This document shows positions 44,026 through 53,422 of a stretch of 64,000 bases of DNA, piece by piece. This DNA comes from Catenuloplanes niger (GTDB taxonomy: Bacteria; Actinomycetota; Actinomycetes; Mycobacteriales; Micromonosporaceae). The first letter of the stretch is position 1. Each line of letters begins with the position of its first letter. Position numbers and translations under genes: made by a program. The stretch is taken from NCBI RefSeq assembly GCF_031458255.1, contig NZ_JAVDYC010000001.1, positions 4,845,001-4,909,000 on the forward strand. The letters are read 5' to 3'. The notes under the pieces were generated by a model. It saw nothing but the letters and a program-made list of their open reading frames with translations. It did not search any database and was not told the origin of the DNA.

Positions 44026-45009
44026 GTGTCTTTCCCCGACATCCGCCCCCGGCGTCTCCGTCACACCCCGGCCATGCGCCGGCTGGTCGAGGAGACCCGG
44101 GTGGCGCCGGCGCAGCTGATCCTGCCGATGTTCGTGAAGGAGGGCCTCACCGTGCCCCGGCCGATCACGTCGATGCCCGGCGTCGTCCAGCACTCCCGCG
44201 ACTCGCTGCGCAAGGCCGTGGTCGAGGCCGTGCAGGCCGGCGTCGGCGGCGTGATGCTCTTCGGCGTGCCGGAGACCCGGGACGAGACCGGCTCCGGCGG
44301 CCTCGACCCGAACGGCATCCTCAACGTGGCGCTGCGCGACGTCCGCGCCGAGGTCGGCGACGCCACGGTGATCATGAGCGACGTCTGCCTGGACGAGTTC
44401 ACCTCGCACGGCCACTGCGGCCTGCTCGCCGCCGACGGCACCGTCGACAACGACGCCACGCTCGAGGCGTACGCACAGATGGCCGTGGCCCAGGCCGACG
44501 CCGGCGCGCACGTGCTCGGCCCGTCCGGGATGATGGACGGCCAGGTCGGCGTGATCCGCAAGGCCCTGGACGCCGCCGGTCACACCGACCGCTCGATCCT
44601 CGCCTACGCCGTGAAGTACGCGTCCTCGTTCTACGGCCCGTTCCGCGAGGCCGTCGAGTCCGCGCTCGAGGGCGACCGCCGCACCTACCAGCAGAACCCC
44701 GCGAACCTGCGCGAGTCGATGCGCGAGGTGGCGCTGGACGTCGCCGAGGGCGCCGACATGGTCATGGTCAAGCCCGCGCTGCCCTACCTCGACGTGATCA
44801 CCCGGATCGCCGACACGGTCGACGTCCCGGTCGCCGCCTACCAGATCAGCGGCGAGTACGCGATGGTCGAGGCCGCCGCCGCGAACGGCTGGATCAACCG
44901 CGAGGCCGCAATCCTCGAGACGCTCACCTCGATCCACCGCGCCGGCGCCCAGCTCATCCTCACCTACTGGGCCGTCGAGGCCGCCACCCTGCTCCGCGCC
45001 CGTTACTAG
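44026..45009 (+). CDS. hemB: Delta-aminolevulinic acid dehydratase (porphobilinogen synthase)
   Basis: The product is 327 residues from the GTG at 44026. The metal site is [14 protein letters not shown]. The Schiff-base lysines are in [16 protein letters not shown] and [28 protein letters not shown] is also conserved. It condenses two aminolevulinates to porphobilinogen. It is the last gene of the rex-hem run, 30 nt after hemD, and a terminator follows. Confidence 0.97.
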   Translation: MSFPDIRPRRLRHTPAMRRLVEETRVAPAQLILPMFVKEGLTVPRPITSMPGVVQHSRDSLRKAVVEAVQAGVGGVMLFGVPETRDETGSGGLDPNGILNVALRDVRAEVGDATVIMSDVCLDEFTSHGHCGLLAADGTVDNDATLEAYAQMAVAQADAGAHVLGPSGMMDGQVGVIRKALDAAGHTDRSILAYAVKYASSFYGPFREAVESALEGDRRTYQQNPANLRESMREVALDVAEGADMVMVKPALPYLDVITRIADTVDVPVAAYQISGEYAMVEAAAANGWINREAAILETLTSIHRAGAQLILTYWAVEAATLLRARY

Positions 45010-45028
45010 GCACTGTATCGACGTCGAC

Positions 45029-45055
45029 GGGGACAGGCCCGCAAGGCTTGTCCCC
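45029..45055 (+). terminator. Terminator after hemB
   Basis: GGGGACAGGCC (45029-45039) pairs with GGCTTGTCCCC (45045-45055) with one G-T pair and a 5-nt loop. It lies 20 nt after the hemB stop and is followed by an AT-rich run that may also be the padR promoter. Confidence 0.8.
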
Positions 45056-45084
45056 ATACTCAGACAATCTTTATATTTGCTGGC

Positions 45085-45429
45085 ATGGCGAAGGCAATGC
45101 GGGAACCCACGTTCTGGATCCTCACCGCGCTGACCGACCAGCCCCGGCACGGCTACGGCATCATCCGCGAGGCCGAAACCCTCTCCAGCGGTTCCGTCCA
45201 CCTCCAGGCCGGCACCCTCTACGCCGCCCTCGACCGCCTCGCCGCCGAGGGTTTGGTCACCATTGACCGCGAGGAAACCGTCGACGGCCGCCCCCGCCGC
45301 TACTACCGCCTCACCGACGACGGCGCCACCGCCCTCGCCACCGAAACCACCCGCCTCACCACCAACGCCGCCACCGCCACCACCCGCCTCCGCTCGCGCC
45401 CCACCACCCCTCGCCCCACCCCCGCCTGA
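45085..45429 (+). CDS. PadR-family transcriptional regulator
   Basis: The product is 114 residues. The winged helix is FWILTALTDQPRHGYGIIREAETLSSGSVHLQAGTLYAALDRLAAEGLVTIDREETVDGRPRRYYRLTDDG, a complete PadR domain. The C-terminal dimerisation helix is short and ends in a Thr/Pro/Arg tail. The AT-rich CAATCTTTATATTTG before the start is the likely promoter or operator. No membrane or efflux partner follows, so the target is unknown. Confidence 0.92.
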   Translation: MAKAMREPTFWILTALTDQPRHGYGIIREAETLSSGSVHLQAGTLYAALDRLAAEGLVTIDREETVDGRPRRYYRLTDDGATALATETTRLTTNAATATTRLRSRPTTPRPTPA

Positions 45430-46091
45430 CCACCACCGTGCTTCACGCCACCCGGCCATCCCCACCCGGCCCGGCCTATCCCCGTCGGCCACCCTCGCGC
45501 CCACTGCGGCCCCGCCCCCTCGCCGTCGCGAAGGGCCCGCCCGGCCTCCGGTGACGAGATCAACTCGACATGTGCCCCGCGCCTCACGGCCGCCCTCCGG
45601 ACTGCCGCAGTTTGTCGCTCATCGGCACCACCGACACCCACCCCTGGCTGACCGCCCCCCGGCTCTTGCCGGCTCCCGATCCCCGGCCGCCGGCCCGATC
45701 GAGCACCCGCATCCGCTCCAGAGGCCATTCCGGCGCCTTTCGAATCCATCATTCCGCACTCGATCAATCGACACCAACCGATTGAATAGACCGTGATCGT
45801 GACCGATTGGACCCCAATTTAGCGTGACCGATCGGTCCGCGATTCATCACTTTAAGTAACGGCCGTCTCCGCCGCCCCGTCTGCCCTTCCGCATCCTTTG
45901 CTCTGCTTACCTTGGCGGCGCGCGGATCTGCGCTGGTCATTCCGTCAAGTGGCGCCGGATGTGCGCATGTAAGCAGAGCAAAGTTTTGGGGTGGGGGTGG
46001 GGGGAGGGGAGGTGGGGGGTTACGGAGGGTGAAGGGTGGGGGGAGGTGGCGGGGTGGCTGGGGAGTGCGGGTGTGGGGCAGAGTGCGCGGC
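45430..46091. other. 662-bp intergenic region with AT-rich dyads, element C and a G-rich tract
   Basis: No gene is convincing. At 45765-45784, CAATCG-N8-CGATTG forms a dyad. CGTGACCGATYGG repeats at 45798 and 45823, 25 bp apart, and the second copy holds the palindrome ACCGATCGGT. This AT-richer patch is followed by element C (45897-45982). A strongly G-rich plus-strand tract runs from 45986 to about 46075. Confidence 0.65.
45897..45982. repeat. Dispersed inverted-repeat element, copy C
   Basis: The left arm TTTGCTCTGCTTACCT is at 45897-45912 and the right arm TGTAAGCAGAGCAAA at 45968-45982. Fourteen bp pair perfectly, with a 55-nt insert. The total length is 86 bp, the same as copy A. CATGTAAGCAGAGCAAA is identical to the right end of copy B. 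Unlike the other copies the right flank is a longer G-run (GGGGTGGGGG) rather than AGCGGG. It lies 467 nt after the padR stop. Confidence 0.9.
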
Positions 46092-46679
46092 ATGACGAGG
46101 GCGAAGAGGCGGCGGAGAGGGCGGGCTGCAGGGTATGGGCGGCCGGTGCTGCGGGGTGGGGGTGGTGGGTTTCCGGTGTCGGGGTTGGTGCGGCGGGCGC
46201 GGCGGATGTCGGACATGAGTCAGCGGGATCTGGCGCGGTGGGCGGAGGTGTCGGCGGCGGCGGTGGCGCGGGTGGAGACGGGTGGGCTGGCGCCGAGCGT
46301 GGCGTTGCTGGAACGGATGCTGGGCGTGGCGGGACTGCATCTGGTGGTGGTGGATCCGGAAGGGCGGATCGTGCAGCCGATGCGGGTGTGGGACGAGACG
46401 TACGACGGGGCGGGGCGGCGGTACCCGGCGCACCTGTCGACGATTCTGGACCCGCGGGCGGGGGAGTGGTGGGGCGACCAGTACGGGCTGGCACGTCCGC
46501 CGGAGACCTTTCACCGGTCACCTGAGTTGCGGGAGCGGCAGCGGCGGCGGAGCCAGTGGGAGGTGCGGGTGGCGCAGTTCCGGAACGTACCGCCGCCGCC
46601 GATGTGCACGGTGTGGCTGGAGGACGGGAGGCCCGCCACCGGGTGGGGTGACGGGCCTCTGGGGATCGCGGACGGGTAG
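46092..46679 (+). CDS. XRE-family helix-turn-helix protein
   Basis: The product is 195 residues from the ATG at 46092. After a basic N terminus (TRAKRRRRGRA) the HTH reads LVRRARRMSDMSQRDLARWAEVSAAAVARVETGGLAPSVALLERMLGVAGLHLVV, a single XRE domain. The C-terminal 100 residues are of unknown family, with PMRVWDETYDGAGRRYPAHLSTI. The gene is unusually G-rich on its coding strand and follows element C and the G-tract, so local base composition or transfer may be involved. It is convergent with the nuclease gene, with 15 nt between them. Confidence 0.8.
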   Translation: MTRAKRRRRGRAAGYGRPVLRGGGGGFPVSGLVRRARRMSDMSQRDLARWAEVSAAAVARVETGGLAPSVALLERMLGVAGLHLVVVDPEGRIVQPMRVWDETYDGAGRRYPAHLSTILDPRAGEWWGDQYGLARPPETFHRSPELRERQRRRSQWEVRVAQFRNVPPPPMCTVWLEDGRPATGWGDGPLGIADG

Positions 46680-46694
46680 GGCGACGGTGGGTGG

Positions 46695-49600
46695 TCAGTC
46701 GTCGTTGCGGATGGTGCCGGTGGCGACCGGGTCGGCGTTGCGGACGCCGGGGACGCCGGCGACGAGCAGGCTCAGCCGCTCGTCCGCTTCCGGCTTGCGG
46801 TCGCCGGTGACAGAGACCGTGAACGTGGTGCCGGTCCGGCCGGCGGCGATGGTGGTGCAGCGGATCAGCGGGCTGTAGTCCGAGCCGGCCGAGGCGGTGA
46901 TGCCCAGCGTGGTGGCGCAGACGACGACCGGCTTGGTGGTGGCGCGGGACAGCGAGACGTCGAACATCAACTGGGCGGTGCCCCGGTCCCCCTCGGTGAC
47001 CTGCGCGTCGGTGACCGTCAGGGCCGGCCGGGTGTGGAAGCGGGCGACCTGCGGGTCGTGGTCGCTGCTGCCGCGGGAACCGTTCGTGGAGTCCTCGGCG
47101 GACCAGTCGGCGTTGATGTGCGCGGCGCGCATCTCGATCAGGTCGGCGTAGAGCGCGTCGTTGACGAAGAGGTGGTCCAGCGTCTGCGTCTGGCCCTCGT
47201 ACGAGTACGAGTAGGCGGACGAGGGCGCGTCGGCCAGCAGGTCGTCGTACAGGTTGTGCAGCCCGGCGTCGTACAGCGGGCCGAGCTGGTCCGACGTGGC
47301 CGGGTTCGCCGCGGTGGCGATCGGGTCGTCGGGGCGCGGGAACACGTTCAGGTCACCGCCGTAGACGACCCTGGCCGTGGCGTCCGCGGCCTCGATCGCG
47401 TCGACGATCGCGGCACCGTACGCGGCCTGCTCCCGGCGCTGGCCGACGCGCGAGTCCGGACCGGACGAGTAGTGGTTCGCCACCGCCCAGAGCGGATACG
47501 TGTCGGACGAGCCCGGTGCGGCCCGCACGACGAACCTGCCGACCTGCGGGGCCCGGGTGAAGACGTTCGCGCCGTCGACGCCGGTGGACGTGTCCACGTC
47601 CGCCGGCAGGACCGCGTTCAGCGCCTTCGGGTTCTGCACGTCCGCGTTGCCGGCCAGGCCCGCGCCGCGGTACCGCACGGTGGGGGACGAGCCCAGCACC
47701 GGATCGGCCGCGGTCGCCGGGGCCAACGACAACCGGTCGGTGCGGTAGAGGAACGCGGTCGTGATGCCGCGCGCGTCCGCGCCGTTCCGATCGTAGGCGG
47801 CGGCGTAGGCGGGGCCGCCCGCGCGGGTGACGGTCAGCGCCAGCTCCTGCAGCGTGTCCGGTGCGCCGTCCGCGTCGTTCGTGGTGCCGCAGACCAGCTC
47901 GCCGCCGGTCACGGCGCAGATGTCCTGGTCCTCGGCCTCCTCGACCAGGATCAGGTCCGGGGCGTGCAGGTCCTTGATGATCTGGTCGGCGAGGTTGGCC
48001 AGCTGCGTGTCGTACTCGGCCTGGCTGCCCGGCACGTAGTCGAACGGCGGGGAGACGCCCGCGCAGCCGGCGTTGCCGGTGAAGTCGCAGCCGTCGAACG
48101 GGTCGTCGCGGTAGTCGTAGAGGTTCTCCACGTTGTACGACGAGATCGCCAGTTCGGAGGACCGGTCGGCCGGCTTCGGCGGGTTGTTCCGCGACGGGTC
48201 GGCACCGTTCGCGAACGAGATCGCCTCGGCCTGCACGGCGTACTTCTCGAACGTGTAGTAGAGACCGCCGACCGCGTCCGCGGTGAGCCGGTCGAACGTC
48301 TTCGCGCCCGGGATCAGCGCGGTGCTGTCGTTCGCCGCGGCCTTCACGCCCATGCTGGCGATCATGATGCGGCTGCCGTTGCCGTTGTCGAACAGCCGGC
48401 CGGGCACGTCGTCCAGCGGGTGCGCGTCCCGGAACACCCGGCGCGCGTACGGGTCCGTGCGCTTCAGGATCGGGTCGTCCCGGTCGAGCAGCCACACCTC
48501 GCCGTCCGCGGTGGCCGGGTACACGTTGCGGCCGCTGACCGTCTGCGCGCCGGACCGCACGCGCATGCGCTCACCCTCGTGCCGCTCCCAGAAACGGTCC
48601 GCGGCGGCCAGGTCGGCCGGCGGACGGGCGTCGGTCGTGGCCACCACCGCGTTCACGTCCAGGCCGGACGCGACCGTGCTGACCAGCGAGGCGCTGCTGA
48701 GCTGCGTGTAGTCGTAGTACTCGGAGACGCGGGCGCGCAGCACCACCTCGTCGCCGGCGACCGGCACGTAACCGCCGATCAGCGACGTGAACGTGCCCAT
48801 GAACACGAAGATGCCGTCCGCGCTGGCCGGGTCGCCGTCGGTCGCGCCGAGACGGCTCTGCAGGAAGAAGCCGTACGTGGTGGCGCCGGCCGACGTGCGC
48901 GCCTGGGTCAGCTGCGTGATCACGCCCTGCACGAAGTGGTACTGCGCGCTGCCGGCGTTGCCGGACGCGGGCGCCAGCGGCGAGCGGTGGCCGCGGGCGT
49001 CACCGGTGTCCGGCGTCGCGCCCTGCACCTCGCCCACGGTCAGCAGCCCGGCGACGGTCACGGTGGCCGTGCAGGCCGCGGTGCCGCCGCCGGCGTCCGA
49101 CGCGGTGACGGTGACCGGGTAGGTGCCGGCCGGCACGTCCGCGGCCACCCCGATCGTGGCGGTCGCGGTGCCGCCCGTCGCGGTCGCGGGCGTGAACGCG
49201 GTCCGGGTGATGCCGGCGACCGGGCTCGTCACGGCCAGCTCGATGATCACGTCGTCCGCGTCGGTCGCGGTCACGGTGCCGGTGCCGGCCGTGCCGGCCA
49301 CGGTGGAGATCGCCGGGCAGGAGAACACCGCCGGCACGTCCACCGGGCCGCCGCCGTCGACCGTGTGGAAGCCGAGACCGTCCACGGTGTCGGTGGCGAA
49401 ACCGGCCCACCGCTCCGCCGGGTCGAACGCGTCGTCGACCACCGTGTCGCCCGCGGTCACGGCAGGCAGCCGGCGCAGCGTGTTGTCCGCGGTGCCGGTC
49501 AGCCCGGTGCCCCACTCGGTGCCCGGGTCGACGCCCACCTGGCCGAGCGAGTCGACCACGCCGGTGCCCTTGACCAGCACGAGCGCGTCGTCGCCGTTGT

Positions 49601-49943
49601 AGAAGCTCGCGCTCGACGTCTGGTCCGCGACGGCCAGGATCGCCGCGTTCGCGGACGCGTGAGCGAGCACGAACACGTCGCCGTCCGCGACCGAACCGGT
49701 CAACGGCACACTGCTGAACGACGTGCCGCCGTTGAAGTACAACCGGAGCGCGTACGCGGACAGGTCCACCGTGGCACCCGTACCGTTGAAGATCTCGACG
49801 GCCTTGTTGTTGCCGCTGCCTTCGATGTATTCGGAGATGAACAAGTCGGGCGACGCTGCGGTCGCCACGCCGGGCACGAGACCGATCGCCGCAACGGCGG
49901 TGACCGTGCCGGCCAGCGTGGCGCGCCAGAGCCGAGGGCGCAT
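46695..49943 (-). CDS. Large secreted endonuclease/exonuclease (ExeM/NucH-like) with lamin-tail and Calx-beta domains
   Basis: The product is 1082 residues from the ATG at 49943. A signal peptide ends near TAA-SPD. A lamin-tail domain follows (about residues 30-140: LFISEYIEGSGNNKAVEIFNGT). Next come two Ig-like/OB-type segments. The EEP nuclease domain spans about 560-930 (ISSYNVENLYDYRDD, LILVEEAEDQ, VYGGDLNVFP and SDHDPQVARF, covering the metal Glu and the catalytic Asp/His). A C-terminal Calx-beta domain ends the protein. It probably degrades extracellular DNA. Confidence 0.9.
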   Translation of the reverse strand: MRPRLWRATLAGTVTAVAAIGLVPGVATAASPDLFISEYIEGSGNNKAVEIFNGTGATVDLSAYALRLYFNGGTSFSSVPLTGSVADGDVFVLAHASANAAILAVADQTSSASFYNGDDALVLVKGTGVVDSLGQVGVDPGTEWGTGLTGTADNTLRRLPAVTAGDTVVDDAFDPAERWAGFATDTVDGLGFHTVDGGGPVDVPAVFSCPAISTVAGTAGTGTVTATDADDVIIELAVTSPVAGITRTAFTPATATGGTATATIGVAADVPAGTYPVTVTASDAGGGTAACTATVTVAGLLTVGEVQGATPDTGDARGHRSPLAPASGNAGSAQYHFVQGVITQLTQARTSAGATTYGFFLQSRLGATDGDPASADGIFVFMGTFTSLIGGYVPVAGDEVVLRARVSEYYDYTQLSSASLVSTVASGLDVNAVVATTDARPPADLAAADRFWERHEGERMRVRSGAQTVSGRNVYPATADGEVWLLDRDDPILKRTDPYARRVFRDAHPLDDVPGRLFDNGNGSRIMIASMGVKAAANDSTALIPGAKTFDRLTADAVGGLYYTFEKYAVQAEAISFANGADPSRNNPPKPADRSSELAISSYNVENLYDYRDDPFDGCDFTGNAGCAGVSPPFDYVPGSQAEYDTQLANLADQIIKDLHAPDLILVEEAEDQDICAVTGGELVCGTTNDADGAPDTLQELALTVTRAGGPAYAAAYDRNGADARGITTAFLYRTDRLSLAPATAADPVLGSSPTVRYRGAGLAGNADVQNPKALNAVLPADVDTSTGVDGANVFTRAPQVGRFVVRAAPGSSDTYPLWAVANHYSSGPDSRVGQRREQAAYGAAIVDAIEAADATARVVYGGDLNVFPRPDDPIATAANPATSDQLGPLYDAGLHNLYDDLLADAPSSAYSYSYEGQTQTLDHLFVNDALYADLIEMRAAHINADWSAEDSTNGSRGSSDHDPQVARFHTRPALTVTDAQVTEGDRGTAQLMFDVSLSRATTKPVVVCATTLGITASAGSDYSPLIRCTTIAAGRTGTTFTVSVTGDRKPEADERLSLLVAGVPGVRNADPVATGTIRNDD

Positions 49944-50048
49944 GAATCCTCCAGAGAAGGACGACCAGAACCCACGCACGGTAAGGCGCCTCACCGGCCG
50001 CCGTCTATCTCCCGGTGGTCGTGGCTGTTAACTTTCGGCGCCGCGACC

Positions 50049-51053
50049 TCAGACGTTCTCCAGTCGATGCACCAGTTCGCCCACATCGGCCCCGTATTCG
50101 CACCACTCCCGGTCCGGCTGGAAACCGAGTTCGGCGTTGACCTTCAGCATGGGTACGTTCGACTGCGCGTTCCACGTCTGCACCTCGGTCAGGCGCGGCT
50201 CCGCGGACCGCAGCTCGAACAGCATGCGTGCCTTGATCGCCCGGTCGATGCCGTACCCGCGGTGGTCCTGCACGACGATCGTGTCGTACTGGTCCGCGCG
50301 CGTCGGGCGCTGCACCGGCACGACCACCTCGGTCAGGCCGGCCACCGCACCGGTCCGCTCGTGCACGGCCAGCACGATGTGCGGGGTCATGCCGCGGCGG
50401 TGCAGCACGTTCAGGCTCTCCCGCAGCCGGCGCGCGTCGTACGAACTGGGGCGCAGGTCGAGGTCGCCGTTGTCGCTGTCGCGCAGCTCGGCCTTGGCCA
50501 TCGCGTACGCCTCCAGCATGTCGTCCGGCGGCCCGCCCGGGAAGTACTCCACCCGGTAGCCGGCCGCGATGCCGCGAGCCATCTCGCCCAGCGACAGCCA
50601 GTCCACCGTGGACAACCGGAGCACGCTGCGGGTCTCCACGTACTCCCGTTCGAAGCCGAGCGACTCGAAGAACGCCACGGCCGGGGTGCCGCCGACCACC
50701 TCCGCGCCGATCGACGAGAAGCCCTCGGCGAAGACCCGGCGCGCGGCCGTGGCGACCAGGCGGCGGGCCACCCCGGTGCGGCGCACCCGCGGATGGACCA
50801 GCACCTCCAGCACCCCGATGCCGCCCAGCAGGAGTACCGTCACCAGACCGGTCAGGACGCCGTCGTCGTCCACCGCGACCCAGCAGACCCGGCGCTCGCT
50901 CGGCATCGTCTCGGCCAGGTACTCCCGGAGGTGGTCGTCGCGCCACGGCGGATCATCCGGGAGATCAGCCGCCAGCGCCGCGTTCAGCGCCCCCAGCAGG
51001 TTCTGGAAATCGCTGTCCGGCGCCGTCCGGGGATCCCACTCGCGCACTGTCAC
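50049..51053 (-). CDS. Tandem GNAT acetyltransferase (mycothiol synthase-like architecture)
   Basis: The product is 334 residues with two GNAT folds. The first holds the acetyl-CoA loop VLVHPRVRRTGVARRLV and FFESLGFERE. The second holds TIVVQDHRGYGIDRAIKARML and NAQSNVPMLKVNAELGF. Tandem GNAT proteins include mycothiol synthase, but this one lacks the surrounding mshD context, so the substrate is unassigned. It is transcribed toward the nuclease gene and divides two secreted-protein genes. Confidence 0.85.
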   Translation of the reverse strand: MTVREWDPRTAPDSDFQNLLGALNAALAADLPDDPPWRDDHLREYLAETMPSERRVCWVAVDDDGVLTGLVTVLLLGGIGVLEVLVHPRVRRTGVARRLVATAARRVFAEGFSSIGAEVVGGTPAVAFFESLGFEREYVETRSVLRLSTVDWLSLGEMARGIAAGYRVEYFPGGPPDDMLEAYAMAKAELRDSDNGDLDLRPSSYDARRLRESLNVLHRRGMTPHIVLAVHERTGAVAGLTEVVVPVQRPTRADQYDTIVVQDHRGYGIDRAIKARMLFELRSAEPRLTEVQTWNAQSNVPMLKVNAELGFQPDREWCEYGADVGELVHRLENV

Positions 51054-51133
51054 GGATACAGCTTGCCGTGACAGTGCGCCGGAGGAAAGCGTGCGTCCAC
51101 GCCGGGTCGTGGCGGCGGCCGGCCGCCGTCACG

Positions 51134-52861
51134 CTACGTCTGACTGCGCAGCCCGAAGTCGTTCGCCGCCTCGTACACCGACTGGGCGTAGGGCTCCACG
51201 TTGTTGTAGGTCAGGATCGCGTTCCACCAGTCCTCGGTGGTCGACAGGTCCTTGTCGTTCGCGCACAGGTAGTTACCGGCGGCCAGCGCCGCGTCGTCGA
51301 TGTCGTTCGGGTCGGTGACGCCGTCGTTGTCCGCGTCGATCTTCCACAGCGCCCAGGTGGTCGGGATGAACTGCATCGACCCGATCGCCCGGTCGTACGT
51401 GGTGTCGCTGTCCAGCCGGCCCTGGTCGGTGTCCGGGATCAGCTTGCGGTCACCCTGCCCGTCCAGCGGCAGGCCGTAGATCGGCGGGTTCGACTCGCCG
51501 TCCGGGAGCAGCGCCGCGCCGTTCGCCCGGCCGTGGTTCGACTCGACCCGGCCGATCGCCGCGAGCGTGGTCCAGTTCAGGTGACAGTTCGGCTGCCGCT
51601 GGCCGACCACCCACTCCGCGTAGCCGTACGCCTGCAGCGCCACCGGCGGGATGTCGACCTTCGCGCCGACCTGCTGCGCCCAGGCGGCGAGCGCGTCCGC
51701 CGGCCGGGCACCCGGCACCGGCGCGGTCGGCGTGGCGCTCCCGGTCGGCGCCACCGGCAGATCCGTGACCAGCGGCGGCAGCGGTGCGTCCGTGGCCGGC
51801 ACGGGCAGGCCGGTGTCGGCCGCACCGGGTGTGGGCGTCGCGGCGGGCGGCGGCTCCGTGGCCCGGTTGCCGGCGGCGGCCGGGACCAGGACGCCACCGG
51901 CCGTGCCGGCGGCACCGAGCAGCGCGAGGAACAGCAGACCGGGCAGCGTCAGGCGTCCCCACCGGCCGCGTCGCCAGGCGGCGGCGCCGTCGAGCGAGCG
52001 CTGCGCCATCCCGTGTACGGCGGGGAAGCGGCGCAGCAGCGGGTTCAGCGGGACGGCGGCGTGCCGCGGCGCCGTGGGCGGACGCAGCCGCCGCCGGGTG
52101 AGCCGGGCCAGGCCCAGCGCGGCACCGCCGGCCAGCGCGGGCTGCGCCACCGGCGGCAGGTCGGTCTTGGTCGCACCCGGGTCACCGGCCGCACCACCGG
52201 CGGCGGTGCTCGGCTTCGCGTCCGTGCCCCGCTCGGCGGCCTTGTCCGGGCTCGCGCCGTCGCCGGTTCGGGGAGTGACGGCCGCCGCGGACCCCGCCGT
52301 GGCGGCCGGCGTCGCGCCCCTCGCCGGGTCGGCGGACGCCGCCTCGGCCGACGCCGCGTCACCGGACGCCGCGGATGCAGCGGACGCGGCCGTCGTCCTC
52401 CGGTCCGGGGCCGGGGAACCGGACGGCCGTTCCTTCGCCGCGGGTGCGGCCGGCGCGGGCGGCTCCGCCGACGGGCGTGGGCGTGGGGAACCGGTGGTGG
52501 CGGGGGTCACCGCCGGGGTGGCGGTCGCTCCGCTATCGGGTGAATCCGCCTCGATCACGGACGAGCCGGAAGGACGGGCGGCGACGGGCTCGGAGATCGC
52601 CCGTTCCGCGCGCTCGGCCGTACCCTCGGCGGGTTTGTCGGTTTTCGCGCGTGTTTCGGCGGCGGGTTCCGGTTGCTCGATCGAGTCACTGGCGACTCCC
52701 CACGACCGCGGTACGGGAATGGGGGATTTATCCGAATCAACCGGTTTGCCGGGTGTGTTGCTCATTCCCGGCGATGATGGTTCTTTGGTCGGACTGTCCA
52801 TATTCGGCATCCCTGACTCCGGCCGGCCGTCCCCGTCCATCACTCGTCGAACCTTACCCAT
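51134..52861 (-). CDS. Membrane-anchored lytic transglycosylase-like protein
   Basis: The product is about 575 residues. Residues 1-290 are a disordered, Ala/Pro/Ser-rich cytoplasmic region. One membrane helix (GRLTLPGLLFLALLGAAGTAGGVLV) lies near residues 305-330. A Pro-rich spacer leads to a soluble-lytic-transglycosylase domain (about 395-575) with the catalytic Glu in AIGRVESNHGRANG and the GSMQFIPTTWALW and GNYLCANDKDL motifs. It probably cleaves peptidoglycan during growth or sporulation. The start could be a later Met; the long N-terminal tail makes it uncertain. Confidence 0.85.
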   Translation of the reverse strand: MGKVRRVMDGDGRPESGMPNMDSPTKEPSSPGMSNTPGKPVDSDKSPIPVPRSWGVASDSIEQPEPAAETRAKTDKPAEGTAERAERAISEPVAARPSGSSVIEADSPDSGATATPAVTPATTGSPRPRPSAEPPAPAAPAAKERPSGSPAPDRRTTAASAASAASGDAASAEAASADPARGATPAATAGSAAAVTPRTGDGASPDKAAERGTDAKPSTAAGGAAGDPGATKTDLPPVAQPALAGGAALGLARLTRRRLRPPTAPRHAAVPLNPLLRRFPAVHGMAQRSLDGAAAWRRGRWGRLTLPGLLFLALLGAAGTAGGVLVPAAAGNRATEPPPAATPTPGAADTGLPVPATDAPLPPLVTDLPVAPTGSATPTAPVPGARPADALAAWAQQVGAKVDIPPVALQAYGYAEWVVGQRQPNCHLNWTTLAAIGRVESNHGRANGAALLPDGESNPPIYGLPLDGQGDRKLIPDTDQGRLDSDTTYDRAIGSMQFIPTTWALWKIDADNDGVTDPNDIDDAALAAGNYLCANDKDLSTTEDWWNAILTYNNVEPYAQSVYEAANDFGLRSQT

Positions 52862-52908
52862 GTCCGCGTGACTGCCGGAACCGGTGCGTGCCGCCGTACC
52901 CTCTTGTC

Positions 52909-53121
52909 ATGCCACGCTACGACTTCCGCTGCCGGGCCTGCGGCGCGACGTTCGAGGTCAACCGCCCGATGACCGAAGCCGCCGACCCCGCCTCGTGCCC
53001 GGCCGGTCACGATGACACCGTGAAATTGCTCTCCACCGTCGCGGTCACCGGCCGGGGCGGAGCGGCCCCGGCACCCACCGGCGGGGGTGGTTGCTGCGGT
53101 GGCGGATGCGGCTGCGGCTAA
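52909..53121 (+). CDS. FmdB-type zinc ribbon protein
   Basis: The product is 70 residues from the ATG at 52909. MPRYDFRCRACGATFEV and ASCPAGHDDTVKLLS form a CxxC...CxxG/H zinc ribbon of the FmdB/CxxC_CXXC_SSSS family. The tail is Gly/Cys-rich (GGGCCGGGCGCG). The function is unknown; homologues are small putative regulators. It is divergent from the lytic transglycosylase gene. Confidence 0.9.
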   Translation: MPRYDFRCRACGATFEVNRPMTEAADPASCPAGHDDTVKLLSTVAVTGRGGAAPAPTGGGGCCGGGCGCG

Positions 53122-53422
53122 GGTCATAAAAAGCACTTATCCCCGCAATTCGCTCGGGTTTAAACCGTGCGATTGGGCCTTTCGGATGATCATCCGGATG
53201 GTCGTCAGCTCTGACCTGTCGTGCCACAACCGGCCCCGGCCGGTCTCGTTGTCCCAGCCGTAGTCGCCCGGCTGACACCCGGTGCGGCGGAAACGGCGGC
53301 TCGATGACCCCGTGCTCGGCTACTACCTTGGGGGAGCCGGGGCCATCCGTTTCGAGGATGTACCTGGTCGAGCGGGTACGGCAGCATGATTCGCGACTTC
53401 CAGGGGGGCGGAGGTTCCACGC
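53122..53422. other. 301-bp intergenic region with a perfect 14-bp palindrome
   Basis: CGGATGATCATCCG at 53183-53196 is a perfect palindrome in an AT-richer part. It is a candidate operator for the cyclase-ATPase gene that starts 227 nt later. A GGGGGGCGGAGG purine run at 53404-53415 supplies that gene's ribosome binding site. I see no gene here. Confidence 0.55.

Noticed and set aside
45570-45785. 71-residue ORF in the padR-XRE gap
   Set aside because: Pro/Arg-rich low-complexity translation, no ribosome binding site, and it covers AT-rich dyads.
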